Positions 24,704-32,866 of a stretch of DNA of 41,506 nucleotides are shown piece after piece. Position numbers and translations under genes: made by a program. How positions within the stretch are numbered: position 1 is the stretch's first letter; each line of letters opens with the position of its first letter. The notes below the pieces were generated by a model, which worked only from the letters and a program-made list of their open reading frames with translations, did no database searches and was not told where the DNA came from. Origin of the DNA: Lachnospiraceae bacterium (GTDB taxonomy: Bacteria; Bacillota; Clostridia; Lachnospirales; Lachnospiraceae); assembly GCA_022766905.1 (NCBI GenBank), contig JALEPU010000158.1:1-41506 (forward strand), read 5' to 3'.

Positions 24704-26917
24704 CTAATTTCTAGGTACGCAGGAATACTTCATGGTATCTGTTTTCACATCAATCATCATATTTGGTGATTTCTGAAGCAGTTTCGTACGTCCATTTGAG
24801 CCGTTTGGTGTTTCCGGAATGTACATTCCGTCTATGGTAATATTATTTCGTCCTGCAAAGGCCGCTGTATTCATGATCGTCATTTTACTTCCGCCTGCAG
24901 CTTTTAATTTCATATTTGGTACTCCAACCGTTCCTGACGGTACAAAACGAAGGGTTCCCTGCTCCGGAACAAATGGAAGAAAAACTGTCATTGTATCTTT
25001 TGTAAATCGTCCATGGGCTGAATCCGTACGTCCGTAAGGAATCGGTTTGCAGATAATGGTCGGATTTTTTTTCATGGTTTTCGGAAACCGTTTCTTAATC
25101 AGCGGGGTAAATCCAAGCAGAAGAATCACAAAGCCGATCGTGATTCCGATCCGAATCAGGGTGCCTGCTTCCCGTTCCAGAATACTTCTCTTATCCAGGA
25201 CTTTTACTTTACTGTTCATTTCGCCGGTCCAGACCGCTTTTCCGACCTGAGAATAAACCTTCATCGAATAATTGGAGCTTACATAAGTTCCGCTCTCCGG
25301 ATCATTCTTTTGAATCGATGGATAAATATTAATCACGCCGGGCTCTGTTGCTTTTTCCACTTTTAATTCATCCACACTATTAAATTTCCGGAAGAAATCA
25401 AGAAAATCAAGGGATGCAAAAAAGCCTTTTTCATCCTCTCTGACCTGATCCCCTAATGTCACCTTCGGCGTTTCCAGGGCTGCCCATTCTTCGTCTGTAA
25501 ACGGGGATCCGTCCAATGTTAACCGAATTACAATAGGGTTACATTCCTTTTGATTTTTTTCGTCTGTTGTCATTCCTTTTCGGAAAATCAAATAGTCAGG
25601 ATCGGATTCAACACTAAATGTAACCTGCTTGTTTTTATAAATATTATATTCCAGGGAAGTGGAGACTGTATTGTAATCCAAGAATGAGGCTGTTGCATCG
25701 ATTTTCAGATTTCCTTCTTCCAACCGGATTTTATCTCCCGAAGAATACTGTTTATCATGCTTTTTGCCATTGTTGGTCACATCTGCAACATAGGTAACGT
25801 TGCCAAGAAGTTTTGATTCCGGAACGATTTCATTTGTTCCTGCTTTAATAAAGCCGAACTCTATCGTATACTCACCGGCTTCCAGGGATTCAATGTTTGT
25901 CACTTCTTCTCCATCCGCATTTTTCAGATAGGCAGCAATTTCTACATTCGGTTTATAATATACTTCTATGGTTTCTGCGCCATCCACATCAATGGTATAT
26001 TCACCGGCTGTAAAATCTCCTGTAAATGTTGCTACCTTTCCTGCCAGATTCTTATCCACTTTTACGTCATCATAGTTTGTAGCCGCTTTTTCACTGTATT
26101 TTACCGTCTCTGTTTCAGAACTTTTAAACTTTGTGCCGTCCTTGCTTTTTATATTGTTAATTTTCACCTTCGCGCCCTGGGCAAATACAATCAGTTGAGA
26201 CATCGGAACATCAAAAGATATTTTTTTACTGGCTGTATCAACATCAAGACGGTCACTATTATAAATCCGTGTACTGATCTGGGTTACTTTTGTCAGGATT
26301 TCCTTACTGTTTTTTGCTTTCTCATAATAGATATTTTCCTCTTCATTTGCGGTAATTTCTGCTGCATTCGCACCCATACCAAAAAAGATCAGCTTAATAT
26401 CTTTCTCTTTATTGCTAAAGTAATCATCTATTTTGGACTTTCCTTTATCCTTCTCTTTTATAAATTCATCAAATTCTCCATCGGTAAGAACGACCAGCCA
26501 TTTTTCATCCGCATCTTTTTTCACCAGGTCTTCATAAGCTTTTTCTACGGAACGAAATGGTGTATCCTGGGCTCTGGTTATCATCTTATGAACCTTTTTT
26601 ACATTTGTCTTTAAGCCTTTTTTTCCTGACAAAGTTAATTTGGGTTTTGCATTTTTATTTGACATATAATCGCTCATGACATAAATATTCATTGTATCAT
26701 TTTCGCCAAGCATAGCCGCAAATACTTCCATAGAATATTTCGCCTGACACCAGGTATCCACTGTTTTTCCATTCATGCGGATCATACTTCCGGAATCATC
26801 ATACACGACATTTATGACACGTTGTATTTCCTTTGCATCCACTTTTCTCGTGATAGATACTGTAAATAGCAGTACAAAGCACATCCATCTTAAGATCTTC
26901 CATATTCTTTTGTTCAT
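24704..26917 (-). CDS. Membrane-anchored von Willebrand factor A protein
   Basis: 737 residues from the ATG at 26917, behind AAGGAGAGGAAAG; it is the first gene of the operon. A signal peptide (~1-28) is followed by a vWA domain (~33-215) with a full metal-site set: YDDSGSM, the Thr in RAQDTPFRS, and LTDGEFD. Beta-rich Ig-like segments follow to ~570. One transmembrane helix (~592-612, LIRIGITIGFVILLLGF) leaves a ~125-residue cytoplasmic tail. The tail is basic and beta-rich (CKPIPYGRTD...). Outside, it could bind the cell wall or another surface protein through the metal site; inside, the tail could contact the tubulin-like partner encoded next (inference). Confidence 0.85.
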   Translation of the reverse strand: MNKRIWKILRWMCFVLLFTVSITRKVDAKEIQRVINVVYDDSGSMIRMNGKTVDTWCQAKYSMEVFAAMLGENDTMNIYVMSDYMSNKNAKPKLTLSGKKGLKTNVKKVHKMITRAQDTPFRSVEKAYEDLVKKDADEKWLVVLTDGEFDEFIKEKDKGKSKIDDYFSNKEKDIKLIFFGMGANAAEITANEEENIYYEKAKNSKEILTKVTQISTRIYNSDRLDVDTASKKISFDVPMSQLIVFAQGAKVKINNIKSKDGTKFKSSETETVKYSEKAATNYDDVKVDKNLAGKVATFTGDFTAGEYTIDVDGAETIEVYYKPNVEIAAYLKNADGEEVTNIESLEAGEYTIEFGFIKAGTNEIVPESKLLGNVTYVADVTNNGKKHDKQYSSGDKIRLEEGNLKIDATASFLDYNTVSTSLEYNIYKNKQVTFSVESDPDYLIFRKGMTTDEKNQKECNPIVIRLTLDGSPFTDEEWAALETPKVTLGDQVREDEKGFFASLDFLDFFRKFNSVDELKVEKATEPGVINIYPSIQKNDPESGTYVSSNYSMKVYSQVGKAVWTGEMNSKVKVLDKRSILEREAGTLIRIGITIGFVILLLGFTPLIKKRFPKTMKKNPTIICKPIPYGRTDSAHGRFTKDTMTVFLPFVPEQGTLRFVPSGTVGVPNMKLKAAGGSKMTIMNTAAFAGRNNITIDGMYIPETPNGSNGRTKLLQKSPNMMIDVKTDTMKYSCVPRN

Positions 26918-27013
26918 CTTTCCTCTCCTTATCTATTTTTTATCCCCTGGTCTGATTTATCACTTCAAAAACATAACCCAAATTCTGTTTCGGTTCGACC
27001 AATTATTATATAA

Positions 27014-27042
27014 ATTTTACCATAATTTGAATGTTTCAACAA
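27014..27042 (-). promoter_or_regulatory. Promoter of the 18-kb type VII-like operon
   Basis: Reading the minus strand: -35 TTGTTG (27037-27042), 17-bp spacer, -10 TAAAAT (27014-27019), with further TA-rich sequence after it. The start would be near 27007, about 90 nt before the vWA gene. No other good promoter or terminator was seen inside the operon. Confidence 0.6.
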
Positions 27043-27063
27043 CTAAATATTCATTTGAGAATG

Positions 27064-27104
27064 CAAAAAATAGAAAAAAAATAGGAGCGTTTTTCAACGC
27101 TCCT
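27064..27104 (-). terminator. Rho-independent terminator overlapping the 3' end of nagA
   Basis: AGGAGCGTT (27083-27091) pairs with AACGCTCCT (27096-27104), loop of four bases, followed on the minus strand by ATTTTTTTTCTATTTTTT. The nagA stop codon TGA (27094-27096) lies at the loop, so the upstream arm encodes the last residues of the protein. Confidence 0.92.
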
Positions 27105-28200
27105 GACTTATTTTTCCAGGCGTAATCGAGCCGTATTTTTCATATTCTCCCAGTGCTTTTGCCGGATTCATTGTGGCGCAGGCTACTGCTGTTTCCAAAG
27201 ACAGTCCCATCTGCTTTACCGCTGTTCTCAGACAGTCCATCAGATTTGTTACGGAACCGGCTAATGCACCGCCTTCTTCCAGAGTTGCCTGATTTCCGGC
27301 AACATTTACTCTTAGTCCACCCAATGTATAACTTCCATCAGCCATTCCGGCAGCTCGCATACTGTCACTGATCAGAATGATACGGTCTTCGCCCAGCATC
27401 CTGAAGGTTGCCCGGACAACGGCCGGATGAACATGGACCCCATCACAGATCAGCTCTGCATTCACAAAGGGGCTGTCAGCTACTGCCCCTACCACTCCCG
27501 GCGCTCGGTGGGTAAAAGCAGACATGGCATTATAAAGATGAACCGCATGATTTGCTCCCGCATCAAATGCTGCCTTTGCTTCCTCGTAATCTGCATTTGT
27601 ATGGGCAAGGGAGATATGAACCTTATCTTTCATCTTTCTGATAAATTCCAGGGCATCCTCATTTTTTTCCGGTGCGATTCCAACGAATTTCACCAGCCCA
27701 TCTGAAGCAGTCAAAAAATGCTGACAAATCCCGGCATCGCAGGGAATGATATTTTTTTCATCCTGGGCCCCCTTTTTCTCCTTACTGATAAAAGGGCCTT
27801 CCATATTAATCCCTATCAGATCTGCTGCCGGACTATGTTCTTTTTCAGCCGTTTTTTTATAGTCAGCTGCCACCGACAAAATGTGATTCAGTTCTTCTAC
27901 CGGAAGGGTCATGGTGGCTGGGCAAATGGTGGTTACTCCAACGGAAGCCTCATACCTTGCAATTTCTTCGATTGCTTTTCCCGTTCCGTCACAGAAATCC
28001 CAGCCTTTACATCCATGAAAATGGAGATCGATCAACCCGGGAATTGCATAGCATCCTTCTCCTTCGATCGTTTCTTCCCTCTCAACGATTTCCTTCTTGT
28101 CTTCTTTTGCTCCGTCTGCAAAAATCCCATCCCGAATGATAATTTCACCATCTTCGAATGTTTTCTCTTCTGTAAATACTTTTACATTTTTTATAATCAT
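27094..28200 (-). CDS. nagA: N-acetylglucosamine-6-phosphate deacetylase, C-terminus shortened
   Basis: 368 residues from the ATG at 28200, behind AGGAAGGGG. It deacetylates GlcNAc-6-P to glucosamine-6-P in amino-sugar catabolism. Residues ~50-330 form the metal-dependent TIM barrel: LIDLHFHGCKGWDF, the metal-binding Glu in INMEGPF, HLYNAMSAFTHRAPG, and the catalytic Asp in LISDSM. The family normally ends with a strand after the ITPGKxADLV motif; here the protein stops at ITPGKISQER, about 15-20 residues early, inside the terminator. The core active site is complete, so it may still work. No clear promoter lies between it and the symporter terminator, so it may depend on read-through. Confidence 0.9.
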   Translation of the reverse strand: MIIKNVKVFTEEKTFEDGEIIIRDGIFADGAKEDKKEIVEREETIEGEGCYAIPGLIDLHFHGCKGWDFCDGTGKAIEEIARYEASVGVTTICPATMTLPVEELNHILSVAADYKKTAEKEHSPAADLIGINMEGPFISKEKKGAQDEKNIIPCDAGICQHFLTASDGLVKFVGIAPEKNEDALEFIRKMKDKVHISLAHTNADYEEAKAAFDAGANHAVHLYNAMSAFTHRAPGVVGAVADSPFVNAELICDGVHVHPAVVRATFRMLGEDRIILISDSMRAAGMADGSYTLGGLRVNVAGNQATLEEGGALAGSVTNLMDCLRTAVKQMGLSLETAVACATMNPAKALGEYEKYGSITPGKISQER

Positions 28201-28257
28201 CGATTTTCCCCTTCCTGAGCCTTCATTCTGAACTATGGTCTCCAATAAAAGCAGACA

Positions 28258-28304
28258 TAAAAATCCTGTATGAATATCACATTTGAAATATTCATACAGG
28301 ATTT
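28258..28304 (-). terminator. Strong terminator between the symporter gene and nagA
   Basis: AAATCCTGTATGAATAT (28261-28277) pairs with its complement at 28288-28304, 17 bp around a 10-base loop, with a T run on the minus strand after the stem and an A run before it. It looks able to work in both directions. Confidence 0.85.
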
Positions 28305-28328
28305 TTTTCCATAAAATTACCGATTTTT

Positions 28329-29864
28329 TTATTTACCAAGAGCTGTTTTCTGAGAAACAACATTTTCCTTGTTATAGCATGCAAATGCATCTTCCACCAG
28401 TTTTTCATCCGGTTTCGGAGTAACAAGACTGACAATCGGAACGATAATGAGTCCACCCAGCATTGCAATTGCACCCATGTTAATTGGAGACTGAAGGATA
28501 ACCGGAAGACTCGGTCTTGCAAACATGTTGATAAAGGTAAGACCACAGCCCCAAATGAAGGATACCCAGCAGGAAGCTGCCGTTGTCTTCTTCCAATACA
28601 GCGCATACAGGAATGGTGCCAGGAAGGAACCTGCAAGTGCTCCCCATGATACACCCATGAGCTGTGCGATGAAGGTAACGGAGCTCTTGTACTGAATCAA
28701 TGCAATAATTGCGGAAATCGCAATAAATACTACGATAAATCCACGAATCACAGCAACCTGCTTTTTCTCGTTCATATCTTTTACGATATTATCCCTAATA
28801 AAGTCAATCGTCAGTGTAGAACTGGATGCGATTACCAGAGAAGACAGGGTAGACATCGATGCAGAAAGTACCAGGATAACGACCAGGGCAATCAGCATCG
28901 GGCTTAAACTCTCCAGCATCGTTGGGATAACAGAGTCAAATCCGTTTGCAGCGATATCAATCTTATCAGAGAACAGACGTCCGAAACCACCAAGGAAATA
29001 ACATCCTCCGGCTACAACAAGAGCAAACAGGGTAGAAATAATAGTTCCTTTCTGAATTGCACTCTCGTCTTTGATTGCATAAAATTTCTGAACCATCTGA
29101 GGAAGTCCCCATGTACCAAGAGAGGTAAGGATGACAACAAACATCAGATTCAGTGGATCCGGTCCAAAGAAGGATGCAAATACACCAGGAGTGGAAGATA
29201 CCGTTTCATCCGTAATCTGTGCAAGTCCTTGATAGGCTGTCATGAATCCGCCTTTGCTTGCAAGAACAGCTGCTATTACCGCAACAATACCTACCAGCAT
29301 GATAATACCCTGAATAAAATCGTTAATCGCAGTAGCCATATAACCACCGGCAATTACATAGATTGCAGTAAGAACTGCCATCAAAATGATACATACAGAA
29401 TAATCAATACTAAATGCCATTCCAAACAGTCTGGAAAGACCATTGTAAAGAGATGCGGTATATGGAATCAGGAACACGAAAATAATCAGGGAAGCACAAA
29501 GTTTCAGTGCTTTACTGTTAAATCTCTGTCCAAAAAACTGCGGCATAGTCGCCGAATTAAGATGCTGGGTCATAATTCTTGTTCTTCTTCCAAGAACTAC
29601 CCATGCAAGAAGGGAACCAATGACAGCATTTCCAATACCTGCCCAGGTAGCGGCAATACCATATTTCCATCCAAACTGTCCTGCGTATCCCACAAATACG
29701 ACTGCAGAAAAATATGACGTACCGTATGCAAAAGCGGTAAGCCATGGCCCTACAGAACGACCGCCCAATACAAAACCATTCACATCAGTAGCTGTTTTGC
29801 GGCAATACAGACCGATGCAGACCATCAGTGCAAAGTATGCCACGAGTAGAATTACTTTTAGCAT
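28329..29864 (-). CDS. Sodium:solute symporter (SSS family)
   Basis: 511 residues from the ATG at 29864, behind AGAGGAAAGAAAA. About 13 transmembrane helices cover the whole length, the usual size for the SSS/PutP/SGLT family. Typical marks are GGRSVGPWLTAFAYGTSYFSAV near residue 34, the GGYMATAINDFIQGIIML region near 168, and SASMSTLSSLVIASSSTLT near 340, which holds the Ser/Thr residues of the sodium site. It imports a solute together with Na+. The substrate is not readable from the sequence; nagA downstream hints at an amino sugar or sialic-acid-like compound, but the strong terminator between them weakens that link. Confidence 0.9.
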   Translation of the reverse strand: MLKVILLVAYFALMVCIGLYCRKTATDVNGFVLGGRSVGPWLTAFAYGTSYFSAVVFVGYAGQFGWKYGIAATWAGIGNAVIGSLLAWVVLGRRTRIMTQHLNSATMPQFFGQRFNSKALKLCASLIIFVFLIPYTASLYNGLSRLFGMAFSIDYSVCIILMAVLTAIYVIAGGYMATAINDFIQGIIMLVGIVAVIAAVLASKGGFMTAYQGLAQITDETVSSTPGVFASFFGPDPLNLMFVVILTSLGTWGLPQMVQKFYAIKDESAIQKGTIISTLFALVVAGGCYFLGGFGRLFSDKIDIAANGFDSVIPTMLESLSPMLIALVVILVLSASMSTLSSLVIASSSTLTIDFIRDNIVKDMNEKKQVAVIRGFIVVFIAISAIIALIQYKSSVTFIAQLMGVSWGALAGSFLAPFLYALYWKKTTAASCWVSFIWGCGLTFINMFARPSLPVILQSPINMGAIAMLGGLIIVPIVSLVTPKPDEKLVEDAFACYNKENVVSQKTALGK

Positions 29865-29925
29865 TTTTCTTTCCTCTTCCCTTACGACAATAATATTTCG
29901 TCTATGTATTATTCTTCATTGGCTA

Positions 29926-29940
29926 AAAGTTCTAAACTTT
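29926..29940. promoter_or_regulatory. Palindrome at about +13 to +27 of the symporter transcript, candidate operator
   Basis: AAAGTT CTA AACTTT is a perfect 6+6 inverted repeat. It lies just after the predicted transcription start of the symporter gene, where a repressor would block it. Confidence 0.4.
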
Positions 29941-29959
29941 AAACCCCTAAAGTATATGT

Positions 29960-29988
29960 ATTTTATCATACTGTGCCTCATTTGTCAA
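29960..29988 (-). promoter_or_regulatory. Sigma70-type promoter of the symporter gene
   Basis: Reading the minus strand: -35 TTGACA (29983-29988), 17-bp spacer, -10 TAAAAT (29960-29965). The start is predicted near 29953, about 90 nt upstream of the ATG. Confidence 0.8.
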
Positions 29989-30037
29989 TTGAACTTCCTG
30001 AACCTTTGTATATTTTCTTCATTTTTATTTTCCTTGA

Positions 30038-30066
30038 TTGACAGATTCCTCGATATCCCCTATCAT
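30038..30066 (+). promoter_or_regulatory. Sigma70-type promoter of the amidohydrolase gene
   Basis: -35 TTGACA (30038-30043), 17-bp spacer, -10 TATCAT (30061-30066). The start is predicted near 30073, about 50 nt upstream of the ATG at 30126. It diverges from the symporter promoter. Confidence 0.8.
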
Positions 30067-30125
30067 TATTTCGTAACTTATAACAACAAACATAGTCTTC
30101 ATCAACAATGAAAAGAGAGCGTATT

Positions 30126-30938
30126 ATGATTATTGATTTCCATACCCATATATTCCCGGAAAAAATCGCCTTACGTGCGGTTTCCAAGCTGGCCGCTACC
30201 GTAAATCTTACACCAAGCACAAATGGCTGTGCCGAGGATTTGCGTACTTCCATGAAAAATGCCGGTATCGACGTCAGCATCGTGCTTCCTGTCGTAACCG
30301 ACATCAACCAATTTGATTCTATCAATCGTTTTGCGGCTTCTATCAATGAAACCTATGCCAATGTGAAGGAACAGAGGCTGATTTCCCTGGCAGGTATTCA
30401 CCCTGATGATCCCGATTATAAAAATCATTTGAAACAATTAAAACGCGATGGATTTGCCGGCATCAAGATTCACCCCAGCTATCAGAATATTGAATTTAAT
30501 GACATCCGCACGAAACATCTCCTTTATGCTGCATCCGAGATCGGTCTTCCCGTCATCACCCACGCCGGGTTTGATGCCTATACTCCTGACCATGACTTCT
30601 GTTCGCCGGATATGATTTTGGATGTATTAAAAGATGTTGCTCCGGAAAAACTGATTCTTTCACATTTAGGGAACAGCAGAAATTATGATGAAGCGGAAGA
30701 AAAACTCTGCGGTCAGAACGTTTATCTTGACACTGCATTTTCCCTCACTGACGTAAGTGAATCTCAGTTGATCCGTATGGTTCGCAAACATGGGGCAGAT
30801 AAAATACTTTTTGCTACCGACTGCCCATGGGCCGACCAGAAAACCTACGTAGACATTATAAAGAAATGTGCTCTCACCGAATGGGAAAAAGAAAATATTT
30901 TATCAAAAAATGCAATGCAGTTATTAAATATAGAATGA
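30126..30938 (+). CDS. TIM-barrel amidohydrolase (ACMSD-like family)
   Basis: 270 residues from the ATG at 30126, behind AGAGAG; an ATG at 30108 would add six residues but has no binding site. It is a metal-dependent hydrolase or decarboxylase of the amidohydrolase superfamily: DFHTHIFPEKIA at the N-terminus (HxH metal ligands), GIKIHP with a Lys-His at ~115, PVITHAG at ~145, LSHLGN at ~182, and the last metal Asp in LFATDCPWAD at ~235. The length and the DFHTHIFP start are typical of the ACMSD-like group. The substrate is unknown. It is transcribed away from the symporter and stands alone. Confidence 0.87.
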   Translation: MIIDFHTHIFPEKIALRAVSKLAATVNLTPSTNGCAEDLRTSMKNAGIDVSIVLPVVTDINQFDSINRFAASINETYANVKEQRLISLAGIHPDDPDYKNHLKQLKRDGFAGIKIHPSYQNIEFNDIRTKHLLYAASEIGLPVITHAGFDAYTPDHDFCSPDMILDVLKDVAPEKLILSHLGNSRNYDEAEEKLCGQNVYLDTAFSLTDVSESQLIRMVRKHGADKILFATDCPWADQKTYVDIIKKCALTEWEKENILSKNAMQLLNIE

Positions 30939-30991
30939 GCCAAGGGACAAATCGACTTAAGTTCATTTGTCGGGCAACTCATAAAATAAAG

Positions 30992-31049
30992 AAAGGTGAT
31001 AAGAAGACCGCCAAAGGTCAAATCTCCGGTTGGTTTTCTCATCACCTTT
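30992..31049. terminator. Long bidirectional terminator between convergent genes
   Basis: AAAGGTGAT (30992-31000) pairs with ATCACCTTT (31041-31049), and the stem continues inward with AGAAGACC (31002-31009) against GGTTTTCT. Both ends run into A/T tracts. A smaller hairpin, GACAAAT (30946-30952) with ATTTGTC (30965-30971), lies just before it. Confidence 0.8.
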
Positions 31050-31057
31050 TCTATTCG

Positions 31058-31486
31058 TTAGTTCATTGCTTCCTGATTCATTGCAAGCTTAAATCCTTTG
31101 CTATCCAGAATCTTTGCTGCTTTTTCATCCGCATTTGTACGGATGATCATATAAGCAACATCTTTTTTCTTTCCTAAAATGGTATACATATACTCGATAT
31201 TAATTCCTTCCGCACCAAGGATACCAATCATATTTGCAAGCATGCCCGGCTCATCCTGAACTTCTACAGCCAGAACATCGGTAATGGTACAGATGTAATT
31301 TTCACTTTTCAGAATGGTTACCGCATTAAAAACGTCATCTACAATAATACGTGCAATACCAAAATCAGAGGCTTCGGCTACGGAAATAGCACGAAGGTTG
31401 ATTTTCTGTGCGGAAAGAACTGATGTAAAATCAGCAAGTTTTCCAGGCTGGTTTTCTAGAAATACGGAAATCTGTTTAATTGCCAT
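31058..31486 (-). CDS. Double-ACT-domain protein, aromatic amino-acid sensing partner
   Basis: 142 residues from the ATG at 31486, behind AGGAGGGAAAACTC and 19 bp after the CoA-ligase gene. Two ACT domains fill the protein: ~1-68 (KQISVFLENQPGKLADFTSV) and ~69-135 (AVEVQDEPGMLANMIGILGA). ACT domains bind amino acids, often aromatic or branched. Stand-alone double-ACT proteins are commonly found beside iorAB and paaK-type genes. It probably senses the amino acid being fermented or regulates the enzymes. It is the last gene of its operon. Confidence 0.88.
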   Translation of the reverse strand: MAIKQISVFLENQPGKLADFTSVLSAQKINLRAISVAEASDFGIARIIVDDVFNAVTILKSENYICTITDVLAVEVQDEPGMLANMIGILGAEGINIEYMYTILGKKKDVAYMIIRTNADEKAAKILDSKGFKLAMNQEAMN

Positions 31487-31505
31487 GAGTTTTCCCTCCT
31501 ATTCA

Positions 31506-32813
31506 TTAACCCTGATACAGGTTTCGTTTATCGATTACTCGAACTGCTTTTCCTTCGCTTCTTACAATGGTCTTCGGTGCAACAAGCTTAACCTTAGCAT
31601 AAATACCAAGCATTGCTTTCAGTCCGTTTACAAGCTCTTTCTCTTTTTCTGATACAACACTCATGTTATCAGAGAACATCTCCGGTGTCATTTCTACCTG
31701 AACTTCAATGGTATCGCTGTTATTTACGCGGTCAACAATAATCTGATAGTTAGCAGGATAACCCTGGTTCATCAGAACAGTCTCAATCTGGGATGGGAAT
31801 ACATTGACTCCCTTAACGATAAGCATATCATCGCTTCTTCCAAGTGGTTTACTCATCTTAACATGGGTTCTTCCACAGGAACATTTCTTTCTGCTGAGGA
31901 CGCAGATATCACGGGTACGGTATCTCATCAATGGGAATGCTTCTTTGGAAATGCTGGTAAATACAAGCTCCCCTTTCTCTCCATCCGGAAGGACTTCTCC
32001 GGTAACCGGGTTAATGATCTCCGGAATAAAATGATCTTCATTTACGTGCATACCGGTCTGTTCTTCACATTCGAAAGATACACCTGGTCCGGAAATCTCA
32101 GTAAGACCATAGATATCATATGCTTTGATGCCCAGTTTCTCTTCAATATCATGACGCATTTCCTCTGTCCATGCCTCAGCTCCGAAGATACCTGCTTTTA
32201 ATTTAATCTGGTCACGAACACCTCTCTCATGAATACTTTCTGCAAGATAAGCAGCATAAGATGGAGTACAGCACAGAATGGTAGAACCAAGATCTGTCAT
32301 AAATTGGATCTGTCTCTCCGTATTTCCGGAAGACATAGGCAGGGTCAGACATCCAACTTTATGAGATCCTCCATTTAATCCAGGACCACCGGTAAATAAT
32401 CCATAACCATAACTAACATGGCAGACATCCTCATTTGTTCCACCTGCTGCTACGATTGCTCTGGCACAGCAATCCTCCCAAAGATCCAGGTCATGCTGGG
32501 TATAGAAAGCGACAACACGTCTTCCGGTAGTACCACTGGTAGACTGAATACGAACACACTCGGAAAGCGGACGTGCAAGCAATCCATATGGATATTCATT
32601 TCTTAAATCATCTTTTTCAATAAACGGTAGTTTTGGAAGGTCATCCACAGACTTGATATCTTCCGGAGTAAGCCCTTTCTCCTCCATTCTTTTTCTGTAC
32701 ATAGGAACATTATCCCAAACATTCTGTACCTGCTTTACAAGTCTCTCACTCTGGATCTTACGGATCTCTTCCCGGGATGCACACTCAATCTCCGGCTGGT
32801 AATATCTGCTCAT
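31506..32813 (-). CDS. paaK: Phenylacetate-CoA ligase family protein
   Basis: 435 residues from the ATG at 32813, behind GGAGAAGAAAG. It is an adenylate-forming enzyme that activates an aryl acetate with ATP and CoA. The P-loop is IQSTSGTTGRRVVAFY (~91-106), and YGLTEISGPG (~236) is the motif with the catalytic Glu; LMRYRTRDICVLSR and a late Lys segment (EGKAVRVIDKRNLYQG) complete it. The length (~430) and the CxCG cluster (KKCSCGRTH) are typical of the family. It follows iorA and iorB, so it probably acts on arylacetates from aromatic amino acids, or runs in reverse with an acyl-CoA. The exact substrate is uncertain. Confidence 0.9.
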   Translation of the reverse strand: MSRYYQPEIECASREEIRKIQSERLVKQVQNVWDNVPMYRKRMEEKGLTPEDIKSVDDLPKLPFIEKDDLRNEYPYGLLARPLSECVRIQSTSGTTGRRVVAFYTQHDLDLWEDCCARAIVAAGGTNEDVCHVSYGYGLFTGGPGLNGGSHKVGCLTLPMSSGNTERQIQFMTDLGSTILCCTPSYAAYLAESIHERGVRDQIKLKAGIFGAEAWTEEMRHDIEEKLGIKAYDIYGLTEISGPGVSFECEEQTGMHVNEDHFIPEIINPVTGEVLPDGEKGELVFTSISKEAFPLMRYRTRDICVLSRKKCSCGRTHVKMSKPLGRSDDMLIVKGVNVFPSQIETVLMNQGYPANYQIIVDRVNNSDTIEVQVEMTPEMFSDNMSVVSEKEKELVNGLKAMLGIYAKVKLVAPKTIVRSEGKAVRVIDKRNLYQG

Positions 32814-32866
32814 CTTCTTTCTTCTCCTTTGCTTTATCTTTCATAATGTTCATTTACTCTCTCAAA

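Noticed and set aside
30939-31057. Possible riboswitch or T-box in a structured intergenic stretch
   Set aside because: It lies between convergent genes, downstream of both, and its stems are explained by terminators.
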